Translations under genes and position numbers: made by a program
The notes under the pieces: generated by a model
Told to the model about the DNA's origin: nothing
The model's input: the letters and a program-made list of their open reading frames with translations, nothing else
The model's database searches: none
Shown: positions 27,228 to 35,782 of the stretch, in pieces
Layout of the letters: each line of letters opens with the position of its first letter
Numbering within the stretch: position 1 is the first letter of the stretch
From: Janibacter sp. A1S7
GTDB lineage: Bacteria > Actinomycetota > Actinomycetes > Actinomycetales > Dermatophilaceae
Assembly (NCBI RefSeq): GCF_037198315.1
Contig: NZ_CP144913.1
Coordinates: 2,418,001-2,482,000 of the forward strand
Length of the DNA: 64,000 nt
Reading direction: 5' to 3'

Positions 27228-28361
27228 TCAGGTGCAGCGGAAGACGGCTCGCCCGTGAGAACCGTTGGCGGCCTGGACGGCGACGACGTCCCGGACCACA
27301 TCGAAGACGTGCTTGAGTGGGAGCGGTGTGTCGGCCACCTGCAGGTGTCGGTTGGTGACTCCGACCGGGTGCCACCAGGCACCGTCCGCGGCCAGGGTGG
27401 GCTCGGGCTCGATGGAGTCGAGGGTGATCTCCACCCCCTTCGCCGCGTAGCCCTCTTGGGCAACGGGACGGACCAGGCGGTCCTCCTCCGCGACCCCGAG
27501 GGAGGCCAGGGTGCCCAGGAGGTCTCCGGCTGCGGGAGCGTCCTCGGGCAGGTACGTCGCGGCCACCCGGACACGGAACCCGAGTTCGCGGGCCAGCTGG
27601 ATGCCCTCGAGGGCGCGCCGGTGCGAGCCGGCACCACGCTCCCGGTCGTGCAGCTGCGGACCGGCCGAGTCCAGACTGATCTGCAGCGTGACCCGGTCCC
27701 GGTCGAAGGACTCCAGGACCTCACGACGCCGGCCACGCCCGTAGACCATCGCATTGGTCAGCAGGGTTACCGGCACGTGCGCAGCGGTGCGGGCCACGAA
27801 CGCGCCGAGGTCAGGATGCAGGAAGGGCTCACCACCGGTGATGAGCAGCTCCCGCCCTCCCTGCTGGGCGAACTCTGCTGCCGCACTCGCGGCGGTCTCG
27901 ACCGGCATCAGGCGCTGGTCGGCACGCGGTGAGGACGCGGCACAGCAGTAGGTGCACGCCAGGTTGCAGTGGAAGTTCGAGTACAGCCACAGCCGGGTAC
28001 CCACGGTTGCGGGCGCCGCGGAAGAGTACTCGACGTCCGACGCGACGGTGCGGTCGCCACCACCAGGGGCCGTCCGGCCACGCTCGATCCACAGACGCCA
28101 AGGGCCGGGGTCGGCGTCGGCTGTGTCATCGACGACCGCAAGCAGGTCGTGGCCCGCCAAGCGGGCCCACGCGGGCAGATCGGCGAGCACCGACCCCTCG
28201 TTGGTGTACAGGAGCAGCACGGCGCCCTCGTCGATGCGCCGCATGCGAGACGTGATGGCAAGCAGCAGACCGCTCCCGCAGTCCTGGTCACCGCCGTCGT
28301 ACTCCAGGGCGACAGTCCGGGTGGGAGCATCCCGGGGCGGCAGCGCCGTGCGCTCTGGCAT
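27228..28361 (-). CDS. radical SAM enzyme with an N-terminal TusA-like domain
   Basis: A 377-residue protein, last gene of a four-gene cassette. Residues about 16-75 look TusA-like and are clearly related to the stand-alone TusA-like protein two genes upstream: both share DGGD, a CG motif (Cys28 here), an LLL helix and DLPAW..L.GH. The radical SAM core (about 125-300) has the cluster motif CNLACTYC (Cys132, 136, 139), followed by GGEP (ITGGEPFLHP). There is no evident C-terminal SPASM cysteine cluster. Radical SAM enzymes of this shape modify peptides, cofactors or sulfur compounds; fusion to a sulfur-carrier-like domain suggests that sulfur is delivered to, or handled by, the reaction. The substrate is unknown. 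The ATG at 28361 is 13 bases after the DsrE stop. Confidence 0.85.
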   Translation of the reverse strand: MPERTALPPRDAPTRTVALEYDGGDQDCGSGLLLAITSRMRRIDEGAVLLLYTNEGSVLADLPAWARLAGHDLLAVVDDTADADPGPWRLWIERGRTAPGGGDRTVASDVEYSSAAPATVGTRLWLYSNFHCNLACTYCCAASSPRADQRLMPVETAASAAAEFAQQGGRELLITGGEPFLHPDLGAFVARTAAHVPVTLLTNAMVYGRGRRREVLESFDRDRVTLQISLDSAGPQLHDRERGAGSHRRALEGIQLARELGFRVRVAATYLPEDAPAAGDLLGTLASLGVAEEDRLVRPVAQEGYAAKGVEITLDSIEPEPTLAADGAWWHPVGVTNRHLQVADTPLPLKHVFDVVRDVVAVQAANGSHGRAVFRCT

Positions 28362-28374
28362 CAGACGCCTGGCC

Positions 28375-28734
28375 CTAGAAGGACAACGACGACGCGCCGT
28401 CGGCCAGCAACGCCACCAGCGAGGCCCCACCGACGATGGTCGCACCTTCGATGAGGTCCTCCTCGCCGATCCCACGCTTCTTGGCGCACGGACTGCAGAC
28501 CAAGAAGGTGCCCCCAGCCTCGATGTAGCTGGAGACCAGCTCCGACATGGGTGCGAAGCCCTCCTCGTGCAGGGTGTCGGCGACTCCCGTGACGGCGAGT
28601 CGGGTGCCCTCGGACGACAGGAAGACCGTGGTTTCCTGCGATGAGGCGACGGAGGCGCCGGCGATGACGATGGCGACGCTGGTGCGGTCGACGTCGTCGA
28701 CCGAGTGGGTCAGGTTGATGATGAGTCCGTTCAT
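28375..28734 (-). CDS. DsrE family sulfur-relay-like protein
   Basis: A 119-residue DsrE/DsrF-like protein. It begins MNGLIINLTHSVDDVDR with the family's first beta-strand; the likely active cysteines are in FLVCSPCAKKRG (a CxxC near residues 81-84), in the place where DsrE proteins carry their persulfide cysteine. It overlaps the upstream TusA-like gene by ATGA and precedes the radical SAM gene, indicating one transcription unit. Expected role by family: accept and pass on sulfane sulfur. It is too small to be an enzyme with its own cofactor. Confidence in the fold is high, in the role moderate. Confidence 0.85.
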   Translation of the reverse strand: MNGLIINLTHSVDDVDRTSVAIVIAGASVASSQETTVFLSSEGTRLAVTGVADTLHEEGFAPMSELVSSYIEAGGTFLVCSPCAKKRGIGEEDLIEGATIVGGASLVALLADGASSLSF

Positions 28735-29042
28735 GGTGGTTCCTCTCGTGGGTGAGCCTGGGGCGGAGCCGGATCCGGACGCCGAAGTCGTGCCTGTGAA
28801 GTGCTGCGCGGCCGGTCGGAGAGCCGGATGTCGAAGTGGGCACGACCTCCGGCGGTGAGGCCCTGTCCGAGGTAGCGATGCCCCGTGAGGTGGCACCAGG
28901 CCGGCAGATCGATGGGCGCTGCTGGATCTGTGGCCAGGAGACGCAGCGTGCTGCCGGGAGCGAGCGTGCGGCTGCGTGCAGCCAGGACAAGCAGGAGTTC
29001 CCCGCAGCCGCGGTCGCCGCCGTCGACGACGTGGATGCTCAT
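28731..29042 (-). CDS. TusA-like sulfur carrier protein (divergent)
   Basis: A 103-residue protein. Its first about 60 residues resemble TusA: beta-strand MSIHVVDGGD, a cysteine at position 13 followed by glycine (CGEL), a helix LLLVLAARSR, then TLRLLATDPAAPIDLPAWCHLTGH, which matches the TusA segment ending in D.PAW....GH. The usual CPxP motif is changed to CGEL, so only the sulfur-carrying cysteine is kept. The last about 35 residues are arginine/proline rich and look unstructured. ATGA overlaps on both sides join it to the DoxX-like and DsrE-like genes. Probably a dedicated persulfide carrier for this cassette. Confidence 0.78.
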   Translation of the reverse strand: MSIHVVDGGDRGCGELLLVLAARSRTLAPGSTLRLLATDPAAPIDLPAWCHLTGHRYLGQGLTAGGRAHFDIRLSDRPRSTSQARLRRPDPAPPQAHPREEPP

Positions 29043-29986
29043 CGTGCAACCGACGGCGATGCGGGCTGCTGACGGCTGTGCGTGGTTGCCGCGGACGTCT
29101 GCCGTGTGACCGCGAGCGCCACGACGGCGAGGCAGAGCAGGAATCCCGCTGAGGTGGTCGTGCCGCCGAGCACCGGGTCGCTGAACCCCACCTGGATGTA
29201 CAGCGACAGCGCCGCCACCGTCGCGGTGACCGCTGCCCCCATGGCCGTCGCACGACCGCCCGCACCTGAACCAGGTCTCGAGGCGGCGAGCAGCAGGACG
29301 CCGATGAGCAGGAGCACGAGGCCGCCCCCGAGGTTGTAGGCCCCCAGGCTGACGGACGGGTCGCTCGAGCCGACCTCGTAGCCGCTGGCCGCCAACGGGT
29401 CATCGAGCGACCCCACGACCGCAACCAGGCCGACGAGCATCGCCAGCACTCCCCACGACCGGAGCACGGGGATACCCCGGGACAGCCCCGCACGGATGGC
29501 ATCCGTGGACAGCACCCTGCCGGCGGAGCTGAACAGGATCATCAGGTGGGCGCCGATCATCAACCAGTAGGACCAGGGCCACTCGGCAGGCGCGTAGGCG
29601 ACCGAGAGCGCGATGGCGACCGATTGAGCGATTCCCACCGCAGCCGCCACTCGGACCCAGGTGCCGGTCAGGAGCATGACCGCCAGACCGGTCTCAACGA
29701 CGAGCACGACCCATCCGAAGGCCTGGAAGTGGGGCAGGACGGCGTGCTCGACCACCCAGCTGAACGGAGGAAACACCGGGTCGCTGACGGCGTAGCCGGT
29801 GAATTTGAAGAGGCCGTTGCCCGCCTCTTGGCCGAAGTCAGGCGCCCGCTTCCACGCCACGTTGTACAACCACATCAGGCCGAGCAGCACCCGCAGGGCG
29901 GCCGCCGCCCGTGCGCTTCCGATGGGCGCCTTGTCGACTGCTGGGCTCACCAGCCACCGGAGTCCCGTGTGCGCCAACTTCCTCAC
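29039..29986 (-). CDS. DoxX/DoxD-like integral membrane protein
   Basis: A 315-residue membrane protein, first gene of the sulfur cassette. Several hydrophobic helices can be seen: LRVLLGLMWLYNVAWK near residue 31, VLVVETGLAVMLLTGTW near 95, VAAAVGIAQSVAIALSVAY, WLMIGAHLMILFSSAGR, then four further helices in the C-terminal half. The first half resembles DoxX and the small DoxD subunit of thiosulfate:quinone oxidoreductase. If so, it would link sulfur oxidation to the quinone pool. The C-terminal half is not recognised. Its stop overlaps the TusA-like start as ATGA. Family assignment is reasonable; thiosulfate oxidation itself is speculation. Confidence 0.75.
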   Translation of the reverse strand: MRKLAHTGLRWLVSPAVDKAPIGSARAAAALRVLLGLMWLYNVAWKRAPDFGQEAGNGLFKFTGYAVSDPVFPPFSWVVEHAVLPHFQAFGWVVLVVETGLAVMLLTGTWVRVAAAVGIAQSVAIALSVAYAPAEWPWSYWLMIGAHLMILFSSAGRVLSTDAIRAGLSRGIPVLRSWGVLAMLVGLVAVVGSLDDPLAASGYEVGSSDPSVSLGAYNLGGGLVLLLIGVLLLAASRPGSGAGGRATAMGAAVTATVAALSLYIQVGFSDPVLGGTTTSAGFLLCLAVVALAVTRQTSAATTHSRQQPASPSVAR

Positions 29987-30056
29987 CTGGTCCTGTCCGA
30001 GCGCCGGCCGAACGGCCCGTGGACCCGGACCCCCACGACGACGCGATGGAACGTGC

Positions 30057-30078
30057 AGTGTGTGGCATGACTCACACT
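30057..30078. promoter_or_regulatory. near-palindrome upstream of the DoxX-TusA-DsrE-radical SAM operon
   Basis: A 22-base imperfect dyad with AGTGTG and CACACT ends and 18 of 22 positions symmetric, 70 bases upstream of the DoxX-like start. Candidate operator; the regulator is unknown. Confidence 0.4.
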
Positions 30079-30196
30079 ACCGGTCCGTGCAAGGTCAACC
30101 AGAGGTCGGGGCCGGCGACGACATCTCGGGGAGCACGGCGCCCGACACCCGCGGACGTCTCCCCTCGCTGCGACCGTTCCCCTGAGCCCCTCGACG

Positions 30197-31345
30197 TCAG
30201 TCCGTCGGGGAAGCTGCGGCGTACCCGGGCTTGATGATGCCCTCGATCAGCTCGAGCCGTTCATCGAAGGGAAGGAAGGCGGACTTCATCGCGTTCGTCG
30301 TCACCCAGCGAAGGTCGGCAAGGTCCCAACCCGCATCGGTGACGAGGGCGTGCATCTCCGTGGTCATCGACGTGTCCGACATCAGTCGGTTGTCGGTGTT
30401 GAGGGTGACGCGATAGCGCAATCGGGTCAGCAACGTGATCGGGTGGGCCGCGATGGACGGTGCTGCTCCCGTCTGGACGTTGCTGTGCGGGCACATCTCC
30501 AGGGGAACCCGGGTGTCTCGCACGTACGCGGCCAGACGCCCCAGTCGCAGCTGTGACGGGTCCTCGAGCACCGCGGCGTTGGCTCCCAACGGGTCGTCGG
30601 TGACGGTGCCGCCGCCGAAACCGATGTCGTCGACGATGCGCACGCCGTGGCCGAGGCGGTCCGCACCGCACCACTGCAGGGCCTCCCAGATGCTCGGCAA
30701 CCCGAAGGCCTCACCGGCGTGGATGGTGAAGTGTGCGTTCTCCCGCCTGAGGTACTCGAAGGCATCGAGGTGACGACTCGGCGGGTGTCCCGCCTCGGCG
30801 CCCGCGATGTCGAATCCGGCCACGCCCCGGTCCCGGTAGTTCACCGCGAGCTCGGCGATCTCGCGGGACTTGGCTGCGTGCCGCATCGCGGTCAGCAGGC
30901 CCCGCACGACGATCGGGTGCCCCTCGGCGGCAGCCTCCTCCTCGCCCTCGCGGAAACCGGCATCCACCTCCTCGACGACCTGTTCCAGGGTGAGACCGGC
31001 CTCGAGGTGCTGCTCCGGGGCGTAGCGCGACTCGGCGTACACGACGCCATCGCGAGCGAGGTCGAGGACCGACTCCCGGGCGACGCGACGCAGCGCCGGA
31101 GCGGTCTGCATGACCCCGACGGTGTGCGCGAAGGTCTCGAGGTAGCGCTCCAGCGAGCCGGAGTCCGCCGAGTCCCGGAACCAGCGGGCCAAGCCCTCCG
31201 CCGTGCGCTGCGCACCGTCGACCGGCAGGTCGTGGCCGACCTCGTCGGCAATCTCCAGGACGGTGGCCGGTCGGACTCCTCCGTCGAGGTGGTCGTGGAG
31301 GACGACCTTGGGAAGGGCGCGGATCACCCGCTCGTCGGGACTCAC
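30197..31345 (-). CDS. add: adenosine deaminase
   Basis: A 382-residue zinc amidohydrolase converting (deoxy)adenosine to (deoxy)inosine. The metal-binding HDHLDGG lies near residue 17 ([13 protein letters not shown]), TIHAGE near 215 holds the catalytic glutamate, HGVRI supplies the second histidine and [11 protein letters not shown] supplies the aspartates. GTG at 31345 overlaps the cupin stop as GTGA. It is the last gene of the nucleoside operon, and its product feeds purine nucleoside phosphorylase. Confidence 0.95.
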   Translation of the reverse strand: MSPDERVIRALPKVVLHDHLDGGVRPATVLEIADEVGHDLPVDGAQRTAEGLARWFRDSADSGSLERYLETFAHTVGVMQTAPALRRVARESVLDLARDGVVYAESRYAPEQHLEAGLTLEQVVEEVDAGFREGEEEAAAEGHPIVVRGLLTAMRHAAKSREIAELAVNYRDRGVAGFDIAGAEAGHPPSRHLDAFEYLRRENAHFTIHAGEAFGLPSIWEALQWCGADRLGHGVRIVDDIGFGGGTVTDDPLGANAAVLEDPSQLRLGRLAAYVRDTRVPLEMCPHSNVQTGAAPSIAAHPITLLTRLRYRVTLNTDNRLMSDTSMTTEMHALVTDAGWDLADLRWVTTNAMKSAFLPFDERLELIEGIIKPGYAAASPTD

Positions 31346-31701
31346 CCCTCGTCCTCGCGATTGACCGTGTCGGGAGCGAATGCCGGAGTGCAGATCGCGA
31401 CGTACTCGGCACCGTCCGCGCCGGTCGAGTAGCGGACCCGCTCTCCCGCCGCGGTCACGACGCTCTGACCGGCCGTCACGGTGGTGGTGCCGCCATCGTG
31501 CTCGACGAGGACCGTCCCGGCGATGACGAGGGTGACCTCGTCGAACTGCGGGCGTTGGGCCGGCTCGGACCACCCCGCCGGTGCCTTCATGTGGGCGACG
31601 GACATCGCATCGGTGCCTGTCGCGATGCGACCGACGTGCTCGGCGATGACCTTGCCTCCCGGTACGTCGATGATCGAGGGAGTGTCGTTGAGCTCGGGCA
31701 T
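31342..31701 (-). CDS. small cupin-domain protein in the nucleoside operon
   Basis: A 119-residue single-domain cupin. Metal-ligand-like residues occur in [20 protein letters not shown] and the second motif [18 protein letters not shown], but classic HxH is not obvious (FDEV in its place). The start was set at 31701 because AGGAGG lies six bases before that third of three adjacent ATG codons (31707, 31704, 31701). It overlaps deoA at one end and add at the other. A cupin is not a known part of nucleoside catabolism; it could be an ethanolamine/sugar-like isomerase or an effector-binding protein. Confidence 0.75.
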   Translation of the reverse strand: MPELNDTPSIIDVPGGKVIAEHVGRIATGTDAMSVAHMKAPAGWSEPAQRPQFDEVTLVIAGTVLVEHDGGTTTVTAGQSVVTAAGERVRYSTGADGAEYVAICTPAFAPDTVNREDEG

Positions 31702-31703
31702 CA

Positions 31704-33011
31704 TCATCCTCCTGAACTGATCCGGTCGAGCACGACCGAGCGGGGCGCCGGGATCGTGCTGCTGATTCGCCAGGCACCGTCCAGCGCCTCGATCGCCCGG
31801 CCGAAGCGCTCCGGGGTGTCCGTGTGCAAGGTCAACAGCGGGTCGCCACGCCGGACCGGCTCCCCCGGCCGGGCATGCAGCTCCACACCGGCGGCAGCCT
31901 GTACCGGGTCCTCCTTGCGGGCCCGACCGGCGCCGAGGCGCCAGGCAGCGAGGCCGACGGCGAAGGCATCGACGTGCTCGAGGTGGCCGTCGGCGTCCGC
32001 GGTGATGGTCTCGGTCGACGCAGCGGTCGGCAGCGGCGCGTCCGGGTCCCCGCCCTGGGCGGAGATCATCCGGCGCCACACGTCCATCGCGCGGCCGTCG
32101 GCGAGCGCGGCCCGCAGCTCGTCGGGGCCCACCTCACGACCCGCAGCGCGGGTCATCTCGTCGGCGATGGCCACGGTCAGCTCGACGACGTCCTGCGGGC
32201 CGCCCCCGGCGAGGACCTCGAGCGACTCGCGGACCTCGAGGCCGTTGCCGGCGGTCAGTCCGAGCGGTACCGACATGTCGGTGATCAGCGCGACGGTGCG
32301 GACGCCGGCATCGGTGCCGAGGTCGACCATGGTGCGGGCCAGCTCGGTGGCGTCCTGCCGCGTCTTCATGAAGGCACCCGAGCCGACCTTGACGTCGAGC
32401 ACGAGCGAGCCGGTGCCCTCGGCGATCTTCTTGCTCATGATGGAGCTGGCAATGAGCGGGATGGCCTCCACCGTGCCGGTGACGTCCCGAAGGGCGTAGA
32501 GCTTCTTGTCGGCCGGGGCGAGTCCGGCGCCGGCCGCGCAGATGACGGCACCGACGTCCTCGAGCTGCGCCAGCATCGCCTCGTTGGTGAGGTCCGCCTG
32601 CCAACCGGGGATCGCTTCGAGCTTGTCAAGGGTGCCTCCGGTGTGTCCGAGGCCTCGCCCGGAGAGCTGGGGCACCGCGACGTCGAAGACGGCGACCAGC
32701 GGCGCGAGCGGGAGGGTGATCTTGTCGCCCACTCCGCCCGTGGAGTGCTTGTCCGCGGTGGGCCGGCTGAGCGAGGCGAAGTCCATCCGCTCGCCGCTGT
32801 CGATCATCGCCGTGGTCCACCGGGAGATCTCCGGTCGGGTCATGCCGTTGAGCAGGATGGCCATGGCCAGCGAGGACATCTGCTCGTCGGCGACGACGCC
32901 GCGGGTGTAGGCGTCGACCACCCAGTCGATCTGGGAGTCGCTCAACTCACCCCGGTCACGCTTGGCGCGGATGACGTCGACGACGTCGTGGTTCTCGACC
33001 GGATCACTCAC
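31704..33011 (-). CDS. deoA: thymidine phosphorylase
   Basis: A 435-residue pyrimidine nucleoside phosphorylase that splits thymidine and deoxyuridine to base and deoxyribose-1-phosphate. Signature elements are the phosphate-binding [10 protein letters not shown] (near residue 80), [16 protein letters not shown], the [10 protein letters not shown] region near 190 and the C-terminal domain with [16 protein letters not shown] at 33011 (VSDPVENHD) overlaps the cdd stop; the last codons overlap the cupin starts. Product deoxyribose-1-phosphate can go through the mutase and DeoC encoded upstream. Confidence 0.95.
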   Translation of the reverse strand: MSDPVENHDVVDVIRAKRDRGELSDSQIDWVVDAYTRGVVADEQMSSLAMAILLNGMTRPEISRWTTAMIDSGERMDFASLSRPTADKHSTGGVGDKITLPLAPLVAVFDVAVPQLSGRGLGHTGGTLDKLEAIPGWQADLTNEAMLAQLEDVGAVICAAGAGLAPADKKLYALRDVTGTVEAIPLIASSIMSKKIAEGTGSLVLDVKVGSGAFMKTRQDATELARTMVDLGTDAGVRTVALITDMSVPLGLTAGNGLEVRESLEVLAGGGPQDVVELTVAIADEMTRAAGREVGPDELRAALADGRAMDVWRRMISAQGGDPDAPLPTAASTETITADADGHLEHVDAFAVGLAAWRLGAGRARKEDPVQAAAGVELHARPGEPVRRGDPLLTLHTDTPERFGRAIEALDGAWRISSTIPAPRSVVLDRISSGG

Positions 33012-33418
33012 GGTGCTCCCTTCGTCAGGTCCTGCGCCCCGAAGGCCTGGGGCAGGATCTCGGTGAGGGAGAGATCTCCCTCCGGTGTGCGGATGAGGCA
33101 CTCGGCTCCGCCGTGCTCCCACAGCAACTGGCGACACCGCCCGCACGGCATGAGCGTCTCGCCCCGTGCGTCGACGCACCAGACAGCGACGAGCCGACCC
33201 CCTCCCGTGCGGACCAGATCGCTGATCAGGCCGCACTCGGCACACAGACCCACCGCGTACGAGGCGTTCTCGACGTTGCACGCACTGAGCAGCCGTCCGT
33301 CGTCGGCGAATCCGGCGACCCCGACCGGGAAGTCGGAGTACGGGGCGTAGGCACGCTCCATGGCCTCGACGGCAGCGGCGTGCAGCTGCTGCCACCCGTC
33401 CTCGGTCAGGGTCGCCAC
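33008..33418 (-). CDS. cdd: cytidine deaminase
   Basis: A 136-residue tetrameric-type cytidine deaminase. Zinc-binding elements are ACNVENASY followed by CAECGLI (catalytic glutamate) and PCGRCRQ. It converts cytidine and deoxycytidine to uridine and deoxyuridine. GTG at 33418 is chosen because it comes two bases after the permease stop and gives the usual length; the longer frame overlaps the permease. Its stop overlaps the deoA start. Confidence 0.93.
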   Translation of the reverse strand: MATLTEDGWQQLHAAAVEAMERAYAPYSDFPVGVAGFADDGRLLSACNVENASYAVGLCAECGLISDLVRTGGGRLVAVWCVDARGETLMPCGRCRQLLWEHGGAECLIRTPEGDLSLTEILPQAFGAQDLTKGAP

Positions 33419-33419
33419 G

Positions 33420-34685
33420 TCAGTGGCCCTCGCCCCGGCGGTAGACCTTGCCGTTGGCCGCCGGCATGCGTAGTCGTTGGCTGGCAAAGGCCAGCACGAG
33501 CAAGGTCGTCAGGTGCGGGGCGAAGCGGGTGAAGTCCCCCGGGATGGTGTCCGTGAGCAGCCACAGGACGACCACGCCGATGCCGGCGGCGATGGCCACG
33601 CTGCCCTGGACGAGTCGCTGGCGGCGCACGATCTGCCACCCACCGATGGCCAGGATCAGGACGCCGACGAGGAGCAGCAGCGCGTGGATGGCCTCGCCAC
33701 CACCGCGCAGCTGGAGGGCGTCGATGTAGCCGAAGAGCCCGGAACCCATGAGGACACCGCCGGGGCGCCAGTTGCCGAAGATCATCGCTGCGAGACCGAT
33801 GTAGCCGCGACCGCCGGTCTGGTCCTCGCGATAGGCGCTCGAGGCGACCATGGCCAGGAAGCCACCACCGAGACCGGCGAGGCCTCCTGACACGGTGACC
33901 GCGATGTACTTGTACAGGTAGACGTTGATGCCGAGGGTCTCGGCGGAGGCCGGCGACTCCCCGCAGCTGCGCACCCGCAGGCCGAAGGAGGTGTGCCACA
34001 GCACCCACCACGTGCCCAGGATGAGCAGCAGCGCGACGACGGTGAGCATGGACAGGTCGGTGGTCACTCCGCGCAGCAGCGCTGCGACGTCGGAGACGAA
34101 GAACCAGCCGCGGTCCTCGATCGACCCCAGCAGGTCGGAGACGCCGGGCAGGCTCACGCTCGGAAGCGACGGCAGTGGGGGCGACTGGACGTCGCTCCCG
34201 CCCTCGAGCTCACCGAAGAACCGTGCGGCGAGATAGCTGGCCACACCGAGCGCGACGATGTTCAACGCGACACCGGAGACGATGTGGTCCACGCCGAAGG
34301 TGACCGTGGCCAGCGCGTGCACGAGACCACCGAGTGCGCCGCAGACCACGGCGCCCAGGACGCCCATCCACGGCCCGCCGTGGATGGCGCCGAAGGCGGC
34401 CCCCCAGGTCCCGAGGATCATCATCCCCTCGAGCCCGATGTTGATCACCCCGGCCCGCTCGGACCACAGGCCGCCCAGACCGGCGAGCGCGAGCGGCATC
34501 GCCCAGGCCAGCGCGGCGCTGATCGTCCCCGAGGAGAAGATGTCGTCCTGGCCGGTGATCTCACGGACGATCGCGATGACCACGATCGCGACGGCCAGTC
34601 CGATGGGCCACGCCCAGAACGGGAAGCGGCGTCCCTTCGGCAGTGGCTCCGTCCGCGTCTCGGGGGCGCTCACGAGCGTGCTCAT
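33420..34685 (-). CDS. nucleoside ABC transporter permease 2 (BPD_transp_2 family)
   Basis: A 421-residue membrane permease of the branched-chain amino acid/sugar importer type (BPD_transp_2), like NupC/YufQ. Eight to ten helices are visible; GINVYLYKYIAVTVSGGLAGLGGGFLAM and GLAAMIFGNWRPGGVLMGSG are the family's conserved segments. The ATG at 34685 overlaps the stop of the first permease as ATGA. It pairs with the other permease as a heterodimer beneath the ABC ATPase. Confidence 0.92.
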   Translation of the reverse strand: MSTLVSAPETRTEPLPKGRRFPFWAWPIGLAVAIVVIAIVREITGQDDIFSSGTISAALAWAMPLALAGLGGLWSERAGVINIGLEGMMILGTWGAAFGAIHGGPWMGVLGAVVCGALGGLVHALATVTFGVDHIVSGVALNIVALGVASYLAARFFGELEGGSDVQSPPLPSLPSVSLPGVSDLLGSIEDRGWFFVSDVAALLRGVTTDLSMLTVVALLLILGTWWVLWHTSFGLRVRSCGESPASAETLGINVYLYKYIAVTVSGGLAGLGGGFLAMVASSAYREDQTGGRGYIGLAAMIFGNWRPGGVLMGSGLFGYIDALQLRGGGEAIHALLLLVGVLILAIGGWQIVRRQRLVQGSVAIAAGIGVVVLWLLTDTIPGDFTRFAPHLTTLLVLAFASQRLRMPAANGKVYRRGEGH

Positions 34686-35782
34686 GCCGAGGCTCCTTCC
34701 GCTGTGGCACCGGCGTCGAGCTGCCGGGTGACCTGCTTCTGCTCCAGCCGTTGCTCGAACCGGTGGACGACCTCGTAGGCGATGACGACCGCCAGGAGGA
34801 TCACGCCCTGGATGATGTAGACGAGGGCCGGAGATACACCGGCCTGCAGCTGCAGACCGTCGGACGCCTTCTCCAGCCAGGACCAGAGCAGGGCGGCGAA
34901 GGCCATCCCCACCGCGTGGTTGCGTCCCAGGAGTGCCACGCCGATACCGATGAAGCCGACGCCCTCCTGGAAGTTGAGTCCGTAGCTGTGGTCGGCGCCG
35001 AAGAAGGCCGGCATGCCGATGAGCCCGGCCACGGCACCCGAGCCGATCATCGCGAAGAGCACCATGCGCGGCACCTTCACGCCGCTGGCGAGGGCCACCG
35101 TCTCGGACTCGCCCGTGGCGCGCACGTCGAAGCCCAATCGGGTGCGGTTGATGACGAACCAGTAGACGACGCCGACGATGATCGCCAGGACGAGCAGCGT
35201 GTAGACGAGGTTGGGCGCGTCGGGGACGAGTGGCAGCCCCTCGAGCTGACTCGACTGCGGGATGGTCGTCGTGTTGCGGGTGTTGCTCCCCTCGGCACGG
35301 TGACCCCAGGTGCGCAGTCCCCAACCGACGAGTCCCGCCGAGATCATGTTGAGCATGATCGTCGAGATGACCTCGGACACCCCGCGCTTGACCTTCAGCC
35401 AGCCGGCGATCCCGGCCCAGAAGCCACCGACGGCCATGGCGACCAGCATCGCGAAGATGATGTTCAGTGGCCCCGGGAGGTATCCCTGCCCGGCGAAGAC
35501 CGCCGCAGCGAACGTGGCCAGCCGGTACTGTCCGTCGACGCCGATGTTGAACAGCTTCATCTTGAAACCGATCGCGACGGCGACGGCGGCGATGTAGTAG
35601 GTGATCGCGCTGTTGAAGGTGTTGACGAGCGTGCGTGGTCGCGGCTCGGACAGCAGCGTCTGCCACACGAGCCCGACCGGGTCCCCCACCGCGACGAGCA
35701 CGATCGAGGTGACGACGAAGGCCACGACCACGGCCAGGAGTGGTGCCGAGAGGTTCAGCGCCAACCGGCGCGGGGAGAGCAT
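34682..35782 (-). CDS. nucleoside ABC transporter permease 1 (BPD_transp_2 family)
   Basis: A 366-residue membrane permease, like NupB/YufP, with the KLFNIGVDGQY element and the conserved FIGIGVALLGRNHAVGMAFAALLW segment. The N-terminal helix (LLAVVVAFVVTSIVLVAVG) is followed by a large periplasmic-side loop. The ATG at 35782 begins at the last base of the ATPase stop. It works with the neighbouring permease, ATPase and BMP lipoprotein. Confidence 0.92.
   Translation of the reverse strand: MLSPRRLALNLSAPLLAVVVAFVVTSIVLVAVGDPVGLVWQTLLSEPRPRTLVNTFNSAITYYIAAVAVAIGFKMKLFNIGVDGQYRLATFAAAVFAGQGYLPGPLNIIFAMLVAMAVGGFWAGIAGWLKVKRGVSEVISTIMLNMISAGLVGWGLRTWGHRAEGSNTRNTTTIPQSSQLEGLPLVPDAPNLVYTLLVLAIIVGVVYWFVINRTRLGFDVRATGESETVALASGVKVPRMVLFAMIGSGAVAGLIGMPAFFGADHSYGLNFQEGVGFIGIGVALLGRNHAVGMAFAALLWSWLEKASDGLQLQAGVSPALVYIIQGVILLAVVIAYEVVHRFEQRLEQKQVTRQLDAGATAEGASA

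Noticed and set aside
28731..29042. TusA-like protein as classical TusA of tRNA thiolation
   Set aside because: The CPxP motif is missing and no mnmA or tusBCD genes accompany it.
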